Part shown: positions 1 to 12,742 of the stretch, one piece after another | How positions within the stretch are numbered: position 1 is the stretch's first letter | Layout of the letters: every line of letters starts with the position of its first letter | Source: Byssothecium circinans | Taxonomy: Eukaryota; Ascomycota; Dothideomycetes; Pleosporales; Massarinaceae | Assembly (NCBI GenBank): GCA_010015675.1 | Contig: ML977019.1 | Coordinates: 319,197-383,196 of the forward strand | Direction: 5' to 3' | DNA length: 64,000 bases | Translations under genes and position numbers: made by a program | Notes under the pieces: model-generated | What the model was told of the DNA's origin: nothing | What the model saw: only the letters and a program-made list of their open reading frames with translations | Databases searched by the model: none

Positions 1-271
1 GAGCTCTTGAGATAGCCACCAAGGTCATTCGTGATGGTAATCACAGAGGTACTCGTGATTGTGGACTCCATCTGCGCGAGCCACATGCTCACAAAGAGCC
101 TGCATTCGTCAGCTCATAGTGTGCAAGAAGTTGCTGTATACATTCGTACCCTACGGTGATGGCGTGCAGCCTCCATCCGGAGACGTACTCTTCAGGCGAT
201 GCAGCTGCCGTTCGTGGTCGAGTCTCATCTTCGTTTGACTGCTGCGCAATGGCCTCCGTGTCGTTCTCCAT
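1..271 (-). CDS. MFS efflux transporter, N-terminal part (gene runs off the left edge)
   Basis: Reads leftwards from an ATG at 271. Exon 1 is 271-150, a 50 nt intron follows (149-100, gtacga donor, tgcag acceptor), and exon 2 continues from 99 off the window. Splicing joins ...GWRLHAITVG to LFVSMWLAQMEST and TSVITITNDLGGYLKS. This is the N-terminus and first membrane helix of fungal drug/toxin exporters of the major facilitator superfamily, including the conserved ITND-LGG stretch just after TM1. About 40 hydrophilic, acidic residues precede the helix, as is usual. The role, proton-driven efflux at the plasma membrane, is inferred from family. Divergent orientation to the PKS suggests a self-protection or export transporter of that locus. 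An upstream in-frame ATG at 361 is possible but less likely. Only about 70 residues are visible, so the substrate class cannot be judged. Confidence 0.8.
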
Positions 272-1659
272 ATACGTAAACTCACAGGCACAAAGTGCGC
301 CAAAGACCTTACCTAGCTCTAAGACTTTACGTCTTTCTCTCTTAGAGCTAACACGAAGCACACTGGCACGCCTCTGGATGAGCTTTGCTAAATTTGTACT
401 GAGGACTCCTTACTTTGGTGTTGACAGCAAGATAGGGGCGAACTCGTACCGCGACCTCACCTAGAATGCACGGGCACGACTGCGGATGTGGGAAGAACAT
501 CATTCTGCGCCCGTGGATGTGATTATTCTAGGCAACTGTTGCAGTGCCTCGGGATTCCCTACAGCAAGTGTGCTCACAAGGATGTTCCACACTACAGCCT
601 GAGCCACTTTATATCCCTGTTTCTGCTGGCACATTCGCTCGAAGTGGAAAATGTGCCCGATGCACGTCAATCACGATCTTGCACGACACCGAAGAACCGG
701 ATTCGACTTTATACATTTTCGCTCAACAGTACCCGGCCTTTGCAGTGGAAGTTATTTCGTCTTTCCAATACACTGTCGTTGCTGCACCGTTGAACACGAA
801 TACGACTTCCTCGATGCACAGACAGCACACTCCGTGCTGGCTTATCGCATTGGGCAGCTGACGGTCCCCCCCAGCCTACCAAGCTTTGTGGATGCGCCGG
901 GAAATGCACGCACGGCTGGCTGGAGCCTGGAGGCGTCGCAATCGCAGGGTGCGGAAGTGAGAGCGTCGATGAGGGCTGAATAAATGCACTAACAGCTCGC
1001 CTAGCCACTATCAATTGACTCTTCAGACTCTATGCATGGCGATGGGTGAATGAAATGAGAGCTATTCTTGGTGTTCGAATGGCAACCATGATCGGGTAAA
1101 CCGGAATAGAAGGATCTTGATGCAGGCGAGTGCAAGTGCAGCGTGCTCCCTTCATCAAAAGTACATGCTGATCTTCTACAGGCTCGTACGAAAATAAGAT
1201 TTTATTTTATTTTTAGGAAATAACAAGACTAAGGACTTCGACTTAGGCGTGAAGTACCATGCTTTGTACCCATCTTGGATGACTTTAGTAAAGTATTTTT
1301 GATCTAGGCTACTACTTGAAATTTCCCTTCTAATCCGCCATACAGTAGGATCCAGGCCATCTTATTCCCAATGATGTTCATAAGGAACGCCTAGAATTTG
1401 ATTATGCGATTTGTGACGGGCTGAAAATCATCAAAATCTTACCAACCTGGAAGTACATATTTGAGGCATCGGGACCGCAGCCTAATAAGGACTAATCCGC
1501 CATTGACTCCCCTTCCCCTTGCGCGTTCATGCACGGAGGCAAAAAGACGATCACGCACCGAGGCACATCGCGCTGGCGATGACCCTATCTTTACCCGAAG
1601 GACGGAAATTCCACCACGAGGTCAACCTCTTCCCAGGTACTCGGTGCGCGCGAACCGGC
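272..1659. promoter_or_regulatory. Divergent intergenic region between MFS transporter and PKS
   Basis: 1.39 kb separates the two divergent start codons. I find no convincing gene in it: the open frames at 488-980 are short, overlap on both strands, and carry no recognisable domain or splice pattern. The stretch 1190-1215 is AT-rich (runs of T and A) and could hold a core promoter, but I see no canonical TATA box close to the PKS start. It presumably carries the promoters of both genes and possibly sites for a cluster regulator. That is inference from arrangement. Confidence 0.45.
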
Positions 1660-4600
1660 ATGATGTCAACACCAAGTGTAAACGGTAGCACGAGCATGAG
1701 ATCAGATAACATCCAAGGTCTACGACACGAAAGAATACCGGATGGAGGTGTCCTTGAGCCGATTGCAATTATCGGGCTTTCATTCAGATTTCCTCAAGGT
1801 GCCACAGATGATGAATCTTTCTGGAACATTTTGAACAATCGAATATGTACATCTACCGACTTCCCAAAGGACCGCATCAACGTCGATGCGTTTTACAATC
1901 CCAATCCCAAGAAGCAAAACACGGTGAGCTATTGCAAATACCATGTCAAAAGTTAGCCACTAATTCTCAGTGTAGATCCGCACCAAGAAGGCACATTTCC
2001 TGAAGGACGACGTGAGAAACTTCGACGCGCCGTTCTTTGGTTTCTCTCCTCTAGAAGCAGCGGGTTTAGACCCCCAGCAGCGCGGTTTATTGGAGACTAC
2101 CTATCATGCCATCGAAAATGGTATGTAGCATGAACGTGCAAAGCTTACATCTGCTAATGCTGCATAGCGGGCATTCGACCCCAGGACCTCGCTGGATCGA
2201 ACACTTCTGTGCACGTGGGTAGCTTCTGCAACGACTACTACACTTTCGTACTTCGGGATACTCAGCGCATACCGATGTACAATGCTACAGGATGCTCGCA
2301 ATCTCTTCTTTCCAATCGACTCAGTTGGGCGTTTGACCTTCGGGGAACAAGTTTAAGTATTGACACTGCTTGCTCGAGCGGCTTGGTCGCATTAGACTTG
2401 TCCTGTCGAGAGATATGGTCAGGTCGAAGTTCAATGGTAAGCATGCCCTTCTAATCGCGAGTGATTAAGCTCACACGAGGCTAGGCTATCTGTGCAGCAT
2501 CGAACGTAATCTTCTCTCCGGAGATGAATATCACTTTATCGAACATGAACTTTCTATCACCAGATGGAAAGTGCTACAGCTTTGATCATCGTGCGAGTGG
2601 CTATGCGCGAGGAGAGGGCTTCGCAGTCCTGGTGCTGAAGCCAGTTTCCCAAGCCATTGCAGATGGCGACAACATTCGAGCGCTCATTCGATCAACAAGC
2701 AGTAATCAAGATGGTCACACTCCTGGTGGCATCACTCAGCCGAGCAAAGACCAGCAGATGAAACTCATTCGCGAAACGTATGAGAAGGCACATCTCGATA
2801 TGAGCGAGACCCGTTTCTTCGAAGCACATGGTGAGTGATACTACCCTAGAATCGAAGAAGTGAAGTTGGTAAAGCTCGTCTGGAGTGTGCTCACGCACTT
2901 GTCCTTGACTGGATTATGCTCTACCATGACACTCTTGCTAACCTGTGCTAGGGACTGGCACCGCAGTGGGTGATCCAACCGAAGCTAGGGCAATCGGAGA
3001 GTCGTTTGGGCACTTTCGTTCTAAAGAGGACCCTCTCTTTGTGTTGGTATCCCTGGAATATACAATAATTTGACATCACTAACAGGTGAGGTAGGGGCGC
3101 TGTGAAATCGAATCTGGGCCATCTAGAAGGCGCGAGTGGTCTGGCCGGCGTCATCAAGACCGTTCTAGCTCTCGAGAAAGGTGTCGTACCACCAAACACG
3201 AATTTCGAGACCCTAAATCCAAACATCGACGATGAGTACTTCAATTTACGGGTGAATTTGAACGATAATTTACACTTCACATAAGCTAATGATCTGTAGT
3301 TTCCGTCTGCAAGCGTGCCATGGCCGGAAACAGATACCGGTTTGCGAAGAGCTTCCGTAAATAGCTTTGGATACGGAGGGTAAGTACATAACAGCCATAT
3401 TCGTGAATACAACTGATCTTGTTCTCCCAATCTTTACAGTACGAATGCACATGTCGTCCTGGACGATGCACAATCATACCTTCGCCCACGGTCCTCCGGA
3501 AGCTCGGGATGCACGACACCGTCATATCGCCCTGACCCTACCCTACTACATCCCGAAGGTCCCGTCAGCCACGTCGACCTGCAGGCGAGGAAAGACTCAG
3601 CTCACAGCCTTCCTTCGCAATTAGAACAATCTGAGGTCCCTAGCCCGACACTCCTGATACTATCCGCGGCGGACGAGGAAGGTGTTAAGCGGCAGGTACA
3701 ATCGCATGGTCAACTACTAGAAGAGCAAAGAGCGAATGCGTGCTCATCTTTTCTGAACGATTACTGCTACACTGTGGCTACCAGGAGAAATACGCACACA
3801 TGGAAGTCTTTTAGTCTCCTCAAGTCTTTGGACGACGTGAAGGATGGAACATTCGACGCTGCTAAAGCCACTCGTGGCTTTAGTCCGGATCCTACGCTTG
3901 GTTTCATCTTCACAGGCCAAGGCGCTCAATGGCATGGCATGGGCAAGGAACTGCTTGGTTGCTCGGTCTTCCGAGAGAGTATACAGCGCTCTCAGAATAT
4001 TCTTGAGCTCCTTGGATGGAGGTCTTCTATTACTGGTCAGTAGAGAGAACCTTTTACTTCGGGCATTTCTAACATAACAGACCTACTCAACAATGGCGCT
4101 TATGAGAAGAAAGTGAACGAGGCCCAATTTAGCCAAGTTCTAACCACATCGGTACAGATTGCGCTTGTCGAGCTATTCAGATGGCTTGAGGTGGCCCCAT
4201 CGGCAGTTGTAGGGCACTCGTCAGGTGAAATTGCTGCGGCGTAAGTCTCTAGCCTTCCATCTGTCTTGCTGTACTGATACGCCTCAGCTACTGTGCCGGA
4301 CTCATAAACCATGACTCCGCGATCAAGATCTCGTTCTACCGAGGACTCCTCAGCTCTCTTATTGAACGAGACACATGCGATCGACATTCTATGGCAGCTC
4401 TTGGTCTATCGGCAGAAGATGCGCGAGCTGAGATCAACGAATTCGAAAAGCAAGAAGGTCTTCCGAAAGGATCCCTGACGATTAGCTGTATCAATAGCCC
4501 ACAGAGCGTCACTGTCTCCGGACGAGAAACTCATCTGCTAGATCTTGTGGAATGCATATCGGAGAAGGAGATCTTCGCAAGGAAGCTGAAGGTTGGTGTT

Positions 4601-7600
4601 GGCTATCACTCACCGCAGATGCATCGTATAGCATCTGATTACGCCAATCTTTTGACCAAGCTAAAACCTGGTCGAGCCTCTAATACGCTAATGGTGTCGT
4701 CTGTCACAAGTATCCCCGTCGATAGCGAAACCGTTTGCAAAGCCGATTACTGGGTTCAGAATATGGTATGCCCAGTGGATTTCCTCGGAGCAGTCTCCTT
4801 CTGCTGTCAGACTAAACAAGCGAAGGATATCAAGAGTCTCGACCAAAGCCACCTGAACCGGATTAGTGTAGACGCTTGGCTTGAGATCGGTCCCCACTCT
4901 GCGTTACAGGGGCCTCTCAAGCAAATCTTGAAGAAAGTGCAGGGCAAAGGCCAAATATGCTACACTTCAGCTTTGACGAGGAATCAATCAGCGCTGGAAA
5001 GCGTCTTGAAGGCTGTCGGATATCTTTACTGTCAGAATGTCGACATAGCTCTCGGGAAAGCTACCTCACTCACGTTACCCTCTACTCAACTACGCGCAAT
5101 ACCACACATAGTCCCACCATATCCCTTCAACCACTCCATTCTATACTGGGAGGAATCGCAGAGCAATGTTGATTTCCGACTTCGGCCTCATGGCAACCAC
5201 GATCTCGTAGGAACTCGAATTGGCGACCTTGGCCAGACTGAAGCGCAATGGAAGTTCATTATCACGCAAGAAGACATGCCGTGGGTGAAGGACCACAAGG
5301 TGCAAGGCGCAGTGGTGTATCCAGCTGCCGGTACGATCGCCATGGCTCTCGAGGCTGCGAAGCAACTCATCACCACACGCACTCCCATCGCGTTCGAGAT
5401 CCACGACATACATTTTCCGGCTCCCGTACAAATACCAGCAGATGCTAAGGGTGTTGAACTTCGGCTTTACATGTCAGCCCCCAAGCAAGCGGGACGGCCC
5501 GGCGACGTCACCTACTCATTCCGCATCATTCTCCAAGGAGCAGAGCACAACGAGACGCAAGTCTGCTTTGGCAGCATACAAGCTGACTTCCGTAAAGCTA
5601 TTTCGGATGTCGACGGCGGGAAAGAGGACCGAGCTATTTTGAAGTCTCTTCAAGACGACTTCCAAAACGCAATGATCTCCTGCATTCACGCAATCGACGC
5701 CTCGGAGATGTATGAGTGGATGAAGAATAGCGGTGGTCTCGATTATGGTCCATCATTCCAAACGATGCACGACGTAGCATACGACTCGCAAGGCCACGCT
5801 ATTGCAACCACTCTCTCTCTCCCAACCGACGTTGCTTCCGCCATGTCGTCCTCATACATCGTCCACCCCAGCAGATTAGACGGCCTCTTCCAGCTCGGCT
5901 TCTCCGCCATGAACGGCTCTGGATCTATTAACGGTATGGTACCTACACGCATCGGCAAACTCTGGATTCCGCTTTCTGGTTTCGGGCATGCGGACTCTAG
6001 CGCCGAGAAGGCATACAGCAAGGTCACTTCTTCATCAGAGCGTGGTGCGGAGTTCTCGGTTGCGGTCTTCGACGAGAAGACCTTGCAAGTGAAGATCAAG
6101 ATTGAAGGGTTGGAGCTGACGACAGTGTCGAGTAACTCGAAATCACGGCCTACGATTGATGAAGCGCCGTATTGGTGCTCGCATATAGAGTGGAAGCCGG
6201 ATCTTGATACCATGGAGGACGATGAGATACGACGGTTTTGCGAAGAGAGTCAGTCACCGCAAATATATCTTACCGAGGAGACGGCCTTGAAAAGGCTTGC
6301 TCTGTCATACACCACGCTCGCTTTACAAGCGATGCAGTCTCAAAACGACGAGATCGTTCCAGCGATGGGGAAATATGCCGCGTGGCTTGCGCAACACATC
6401 GACATCAATTCAAGAGTCGATGCTCTGGAACTGGACGCATTGTTATCATCGATACCATCCAGCCAGGCATCAGAGACAGTCACCACTATTGGCCAGAGCC
6501 TTCATCAAATACTCATCGGCGAAGTGTACCCATCGGAATTCATTTTCCAAAACAAAAAGCGGGAGGTCGAACTCTCCCATCACTTCCTGACCCAATCCAG
6601 CGCAGCTCTCGACTCGCTCAAGGCGTACATTGACTGCCTTGCACACAAGCGCCCGGATCTCCGCTACTGTCATGTCGGTGCTGGTACCTCATCGGCCGGT
6701 ATAGTGGCTATGGATGTGCTCGCCAACTCAGACATCGGATCGCGGTTCAAGGAGTTCACATTCACTGCGCCAGGGGCAGATGCGCTTGAAGGCGTACGTG
6801 AACTATACTCCGAAAACCGACGTGTATCTTTCCGCACCTTGGAAGCTGAGACGGACGTTTCTGCGCAAGGGTTCGAGCCGGCAACGTATGATGTTATCGT
6901 AGCGGATCCGAGCTCGTACGCTCCAAAGGCACTAGAAAAAGTGCTGGGCAATATTCGGAAACTGCTGAAACCCGGTGGCAAGCTTATCATCGCGCATATG
7001 GAGGAATCCAATGAGATCTTACCTGGGTTTGTCATGGGCCTTCTCCCGGAATGGCGAAGCAGCGCGCAGGATGCCGATCGCATCGAGCATGTTGTAATCA
7101 ACTCGATCCTCCGGAACACTGGGTTCCCAAGCGCCGCTATCGAATTCCAGGACAGAGCTGGTGATCATAACTCGTGGCGAGTTTCGATACACAGTGTTCC
7201 AGAAGAAACGGAATCACCAATCAAAGCCAGGGCCCCGACACTTGTACTCGATACCTCCTCCACTTACCAACAAGCTATTGCAGCCAATCTCTCTACCCAT
7301 TTTGGCGCTGAAGTTGGTATCAAGACGTTTTCCCTCCTTGAAGCTGCCTCTAGATCTGAAGACGAACGTCAAGACTACATCCTGCTGCGGGAACTCGAAC
7401 GACCCTTCCTCCGCGACATCGGCGAAGAAGAATTCGATGCGCTCAAGGCATTACTTCAGAACGCACACAGTATCCTCTGGGCGAAGAAGGCGCACGAATC
7501 GGCCGACTACAACATCAGTGACGGGTTGCTCAGAGTCTCGCATCATGAGAACAGCTCAACGATGGTGACTTCACTAGCTCTCGAAACGCCCAATGACCGG

Positions 7601-10022
7601 GCACCAAAGGCCCTAGCGGATCAGATATACACCGTCTTCTGCGAGATGCAGAAGCACGCCATTGGAGAACAAGAGCCTGAATATTCCGAGAAGAACGGGC
7701 GATTATGCATCAACAGGATCACGCGCGCAAAGAAGCTCGACGAACATCTATTCAAGAGGACCGAACAACCACTCCTCCACCAGGCGATCGACGACCAGAA
7801 GATGCAGCTCTCGATAAGAACGCCCGGTGTGCTCGACAGTCTCGAGTTTGTGCAAGATGAGAAGTCCCAACAGCCACTTGCTGCAGATGAAGTGGAAGTC
7901 TCGGTTCGCGCCATCGGCGTCAACTTCAAAGACGTTCTCGCGCTTCTCGGCAGGGTATCTATCGAACTCCTGGGCAGTGAGTACGCGGGAATCGTCACAG
8001 CGGTTGGTGGTGCTGTTACTGGAGTTCAGGTCGGCGATCGCGTGGCTACGGGTCGTCTCGACGCTTTCAGAACATATGCTCGCTCCCCTGTGAACGATAT
8101 CAGGATTATCCCAGAGGGTGTGTCCTTTGCCGAAGCGGCGGCTATACCTACCGCTTTCCGTACTGCTTATTACTGCTTGTACGACATGGCGCGGCTGCAA
8201 GAGGGCGAGAGCATTCTCATTCATCGAGCTTCGGGTGCTACAGGTCAAGCGGCAATTCAACTCGCACAGCTCGTCGGCGCGGAGGTCTTTGCGACTGTGG
8301 GTTCGGCGAGTAAGAAACAGCTGCTCATGGATAGATATGGCCTCCCTGAGGACCACATTCTGTACAGCCGCGATACGTCTTTCGCGGACGGTATACGTCG
8401 TCTGACAAATGGCCGCGGGGTGGACGTCGTGCTCAATTCACTGACTGGCAAGCTCCTCGAAGCATCGTGGGAGATTATTGCGTCAATGGGTCGCTTTATC
8501 GAGATCGGTCTTAGTGACGCGTTCGCGAGGTCTTCACTTCCCATGTTTCCTTTTGCGAAGGGTGTGACGTTCTCGTCGTTCAACCTGAGTCTGTTCAAGT
8601 CTGACCCTTTCCATGATCGGTTGTGGTATGCGGTTTGGGATCTCTTGAAGGAGGGGAAGATTAAACCCGCGTGGCCGCTGCAAACATTTCCGGTGGAGAA
8701 GATGGAGGATGCGTTTAGGTTGTTGCATGGAGGGAACAGCTCGGGGAAGATTGTCATCGAGCTGGACAGAAGCTCTATCGTTCCAGTAAGTGAAGCAAAT
8801 ATGACATCTGTGGTCATGATACTGACTTGGCTAGATGGTTGCACCTCGATCGTCCCATCTCTATTTCGACACAAATGCGACGTACGTGATCACCGGCGGC
8901 CTTGGAGGTCTCGGTCAAAGCATAGCACGCTGGCTATGCAGGAAAGGAGCCAAGAACCTCATCCTCATCTCCCGATCCGGCCTCAATAACAACGCTAAAG
9001 CCCAAGAGCTCGTCGATGAACTCACCTCATCCGGGGTGCGGGTTGAATGCCCAGCCGTCGACATCACCAACCTTCCCGCTCTACAGGAAGCCCTGAGCCG
9101 TTACACGCAGACCATGCCTCCGATCAAAGGATGTTTCCAATCCGCCATGGTCCTCCGCGACTCAACGCTGAACCGCATGTCGGTAGCGGACTGGCATCAC
9201 GCGACCGCACCCAAAGTCCACGGGTCCTGGAACATGCACCTCGCCCTGCCCTCTGGCATGGATTTCTTCGTGCTCCTATCCTCCGTGGTCGGCGTCGGCG
9301 GGAACGGAGGGCAGTCCAATTACGCGGCCGGCAACACGTTCGAAGACGCACTAGCAAGATGGCGCGTGGCCCGCGGAGAGAAAGCCATCTCCATCGATCT
9401 CGGGCTCGTACTCGGCGAAGGCGTAGTTGCGGAAAACGATAAGCTGATGCAGCATTTCCTGCGCCGGGACGTCGTGAGGCCCAATTCGCTCGAGGAGATC
9501 TTTGCGCTCTTTGAGTATTATTGCGATCCCGGCAGGAGTGTGTTGAGAGAGGATGAAGCGCAGATTGTGACGGGCTTAGCGTTGCCAGCCGATATTCTAG
9601 CTAAGGGGAGGGATATGCCTATCGAGTTCTCGCCGCCTATGTTCAGCATCATGCGCCAGGTTCCAAGTCTTTCGAACCCTGACGCTCTCGCGGTGAATGG
9701 CGGTGGGTCGAATGCGCAGAGCTTTAAGTCTCTGTTTACGGTTGCGGCTGATGCTTCGGAGGGCGCAGCGATTGCGTCGGCGGCGCTGAGGACTAAGATG
9801 TCGCGGTTGTTGGGGTTGAAGGAGGAGGAGATTGAATTGACGAGGCCGCTGAGTCAGTATGGGATTGATTCGCTGGTGGCGCTGGAGATTAAGAATTGGA
9901 TTGGCAAGGAGATGGGCGCTGAGTTGGCCATTTTTGAGATTAGTGGAGAGGGGAGTTTGGAGGGAATTGGGAGGGGTGTGGGGAGGAAGAGTAGGTTTAG
10001 GCCGGAGGCGTGGAAGGATTGA
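1660..10022 (+). CDS. Highly reducing type I polyketide synthase (KS-AT-DH-cMT-ER-KR-ACP)
   Basis: Iterative fungal HR-PKS. Exons: 1660-1923, 1976-2120, 2168-2436, 2485-2830, 2952-3042, 3095-3251, 3300-3379, 3440-4035, 4081-4240, 4288-8785, 8835-10022; all phases agree and give 2597 residues, normal for the class. KS: DTACSSG (Cys about 205), EAHGTGT (His 341) and SNLGHLEG (His about 381), with the usual spacing. [10 protein letters not shown] and GHSSGE (Ser about 695). [12 protein letters not shown] (His about 1038) and RLDGLFQ (Asp about 1233). A C-methyltransferase-like region has an atypical VGAGTSSAG motif (about 1498). ER NADPH site is ASGATGQ (about 2016) instead of AAGGVGQ. KR: GGLGGLG (about 2224), Tyr in SNYAAGN (about 2364). 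ACP: GIDSLV (Ser about 2548). There is no release domain, so an external hydrolase or transferase would be needed. The start at 1660 was chosen over an in-frame ATG at 1519 because the conserved KS begins soon after. The 3042/3095 intron has a weak gttggt donor. The product is unknown. Confidence 0.95.
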
Positions 10023-11057
10023 GCGTGTCTGCATTCGGAGTAAAAGTCGCATTAAAGGTTAATATCAGGGTGGCCCTGGATTATCAAGTCTCCCCGTCTC
10101 CAGAGGAGGTACAACTGTAGATGCAGATGTAGATGTAGATGTAACTGTAGATGTCTCTGTGAGAAAGCTTGTCTTACACACACTCTCGTTCTTACCATCC
10201 CGTTTAATTCTTTATTTTTGCATGTTGGAGCGGTGAATTAGAGAGGAGAGGAGCGGGGTAAGGTATCGTGAGATGTAATGGAGAATTGAGAGATGGGGCA
10301 TGAGGCTATAGCTATAATAGAACGGATTGGACGGGACTGGGTGGAATGAATGGGGAAGCTTGCGGAGATCAACGTATGCAAGGTAAGCTTAAAGCTTACT
10401 TCGCACGGAGCGGAGCTCACAATCAGCGAGCCATGCAGCTACAGGTACCGGATATGCTCAGCCGACCGCAGCGTCTTGAGGATTGTAAAAGGCGGGGGGA
10501 GAGAGAGCGAGTAGCAGGGAAGAGGATTTGAAGGATTTGAAGAGCGAAAAGTTTTTGTGACACATAAGTTAAGCCCTACGTTTCCCCTTCATGTATTGCC
10601 TACCAAGAAAATACGCAATGCAATCCACGTCCATCCAGTGCAAAGCAAGCAAGGGGGAAAAGGAACCAAAAAAAAAAAAAAAAAGATTATGCCGTCCCGA
10701 AAGGCTGCCTCATCGCCCACGTGCAATATCGTCAATCCGGTGCATCCCGATTGCAATTCCAGCTTTTGTGCATGCCCATGCCCGAACTCCAACCAAGGCG
10801 CTCAAATGGTGAGGAAGGGGACGCGTGATATCATCTAGAGAAAGGGGGAAACGTATTAAACACAGGAAGAGTAGGGGAAAGTGGGAAGGGGGACCGCCAC
10901 GCCGCGCCGTACGGTACTCGAGCTTCGTCTTCGTGATTGCCAAGCGTGAAGTGTGATTCGCGTATATCGAAGGCGATACCTTTGACGGCGACGGCAAGGT
11001 GTCCATGATCGTATCGGATGATCAGTCGCGCGGTCCGACTGCCGACTCGTGCGATGC
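10023..11057. other. Intergenic region between convergent PKS and TAF14 genes
   Basis: No gene recognised. It holds a short imperfect hexamer repeat (tgtaga/tgcaga units, about 10115-10153) and a run of 17 A at 10668-10684. Both gene ends point into it, so it should contain two 3' untranslated regions. Open frames here are low-complexity or antisense shadows. Confidence 0.5.
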
Positions 11058-12006
11058 TCAGTTCTCTAGCTTCGAGGACGTGAATTCCCACAGCATCTTG
11101 ACGAGCGAGTCGGGCAGCGTGTAGAGATCGACATGGAACTCGCCATCTGTAATTGTCAGCCGCGTTGCTTCTTTGACCAGATGGAGTGCAACTCACTCTC
11201 GACGTCATTTTTAGTGTACGTCTCAGATGACTTGTTGTCATGCACCATGGTAACCACATGCAGCAGGTCATCCTCAGACAACTTCTGCAGCCCGTCCGCC
11301 AACTTCTCCATATCCACATTCTTATCCTTCCTGCTCTTCTTCTTGCCCACGTCCTTGTTGGCGCCACCCCTAGCCGCGCCATTGACCGCGTCGCTGCCGC
11401 TCGACTCGAGCAGCGCCACAAGATCGGGCTTGGGGTTGCGGAACGTGACCGTGTGCGTGGCCTCGTAGCGCTCGGTTTGGAAGTTGAGGTCGTGCTCTAG
11501 CGTGTGGTCGCCGCCGCGGAAGGCAGCAGTGAGGACAATAGTCATGTCGAATTCACCCCAGCCCTTCTCTTCGATGCGGAACGGGGCTTTCTTAAACGTC
11601 TGCTTGTTCTTCTCGAATGAGGGGTGCAGGTTGTAGACGGCTTTCTCGAAGCAGTTTGCGGGGACTTCGCGGCCTTCGGCATCGAGGAGGTAGATCTCTA
11701 TGCTCCAGACGCGCATGGGGAAGCCCTCCATAGGCGACGGCTCGGAGCTGGGGGTTGTTAGCAGCTGTTTCTCGCTTCATCGGGTTTGCGACGCGCGCGG
11801 CGGCAGCGCGTGCAGTGGGCGCGACAAGTAAATGTACGTACATAGGCGACTGCTTCGTGATGAGCCTGACCTGCCTCTTAATCTGTGTCGCATCGTCTGT
11901 CAGCTCCTTCCTTTTCGACAGCATCTTCAATCTCTCGTCCTCTTCTCCGTTCGTTTTGTTGCCAATTCCCCAGATCTTCAGTTAGGTGAAAACTCACATC
12001 CGGCAT
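11058..12006 (-). CDS. taf14: Transcription initiation factor TAF14 homologue (YEATS + ET domains)
   Basis: Exons (reading leftwards): 12006-11998, 11882-11842, 11747-11197, 11146-11058; phases agree and give 229 residues, close to yeast Taf14. The first exon encodes only MPD. The YEATS part follows with IKRQVRLITKQ, EGFPMRVWSIEI, LHPSF and RIEEKGWGEFDM, the family's acyl-lysine reader fold. A lysine-rich linker (about residues 140-165) leads to the C-terminal extra-terminal domain ending FHVDLYTLPDSLVKMLW. In yeast this protein is shared by TFIID, TFIIF, INO80, SWI/SNF and NuA3. Nuclear location and the reader role are inferred from the family. The 3' neighbour is the convergent PKS; there is no sign of functional linkage to it. 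Confidence 0.92.
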
Positions 12007-12742
12007 CTTGACCTCTCAGCCTGACCTGACCTGACCTTTAACAAGTAAAGAATTCCGCTGCTCTCTCACTCCACAAGCGCAATCGACAAGCGTGTCTGCG
12101 CAGAAACAATGTTTAGCTTATTGCGAAGAGTTTGTCGCGCTAGCAAAGTGGAGCCAGTAGCCGTATAGCGCGTTGTTGTGCAAAAGGTGAGGGCTTTCTG
12201 CGTGCTTGTGGGCGCGTCGACTTGTCGCAAGTTTGTGGAAGTGAAAGTGAGGGTGGTCGCTGTTGGTCGGAGCTTTGGGCGGGCGGGGAGCTTAGCTCGG
12301 CCTCTTGGCAAACGACCTTCACAGCGACCAGTCCCGTAATTACCTAGACAGGCCTGCAGTACGGCGCGTAGGGCTGACCGTAGGTAGTACAGGAAGAATC
12401 AAACGGACGGATAGATTCGAATCTAGAAGAGATGTTTGAAAGGCTTAAGTTTGAGCAATCTCTTTTCAGCTTGATTCCATAATCACCAATTCACATATGG
12501 TACATACAAACAGGACAAAAGACAAATGGGGGAAGCCTGTAGCAGCAATTATGCCAGGCTGTTGTTTGTGATACTATCTATGTGCAGGGTGGGGGATCTC
12601 TACGGCCGGGTTATGGTACCAAAATCCTAAATCATCACCATCACTATCATGCTATTCATTCCACTTAATGTCCATACCCCCCAACTATCGTTGAACTCTT
12701 TCGACTAGTGCACTGGTCGCCTATGCCGTGCTGAATACACGT

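Noticed and set aside
488..983. Overlapping short open frames upstream of the PKS
   Set aside because: Several frames of about 100 codons overlap on both strands with no domain, splice logic or consistent composition; treated as intergenic.
2948..3430. 160-codon antisense frame inside the PKS
   Set aside because: Lies over KS exons and introns on the other strand; a shadow of the coding strand.
8257..8874. 205-codon antisense frame over the ER domain
   Set aside because: Shadow of a GC-rich coding region; no domain.
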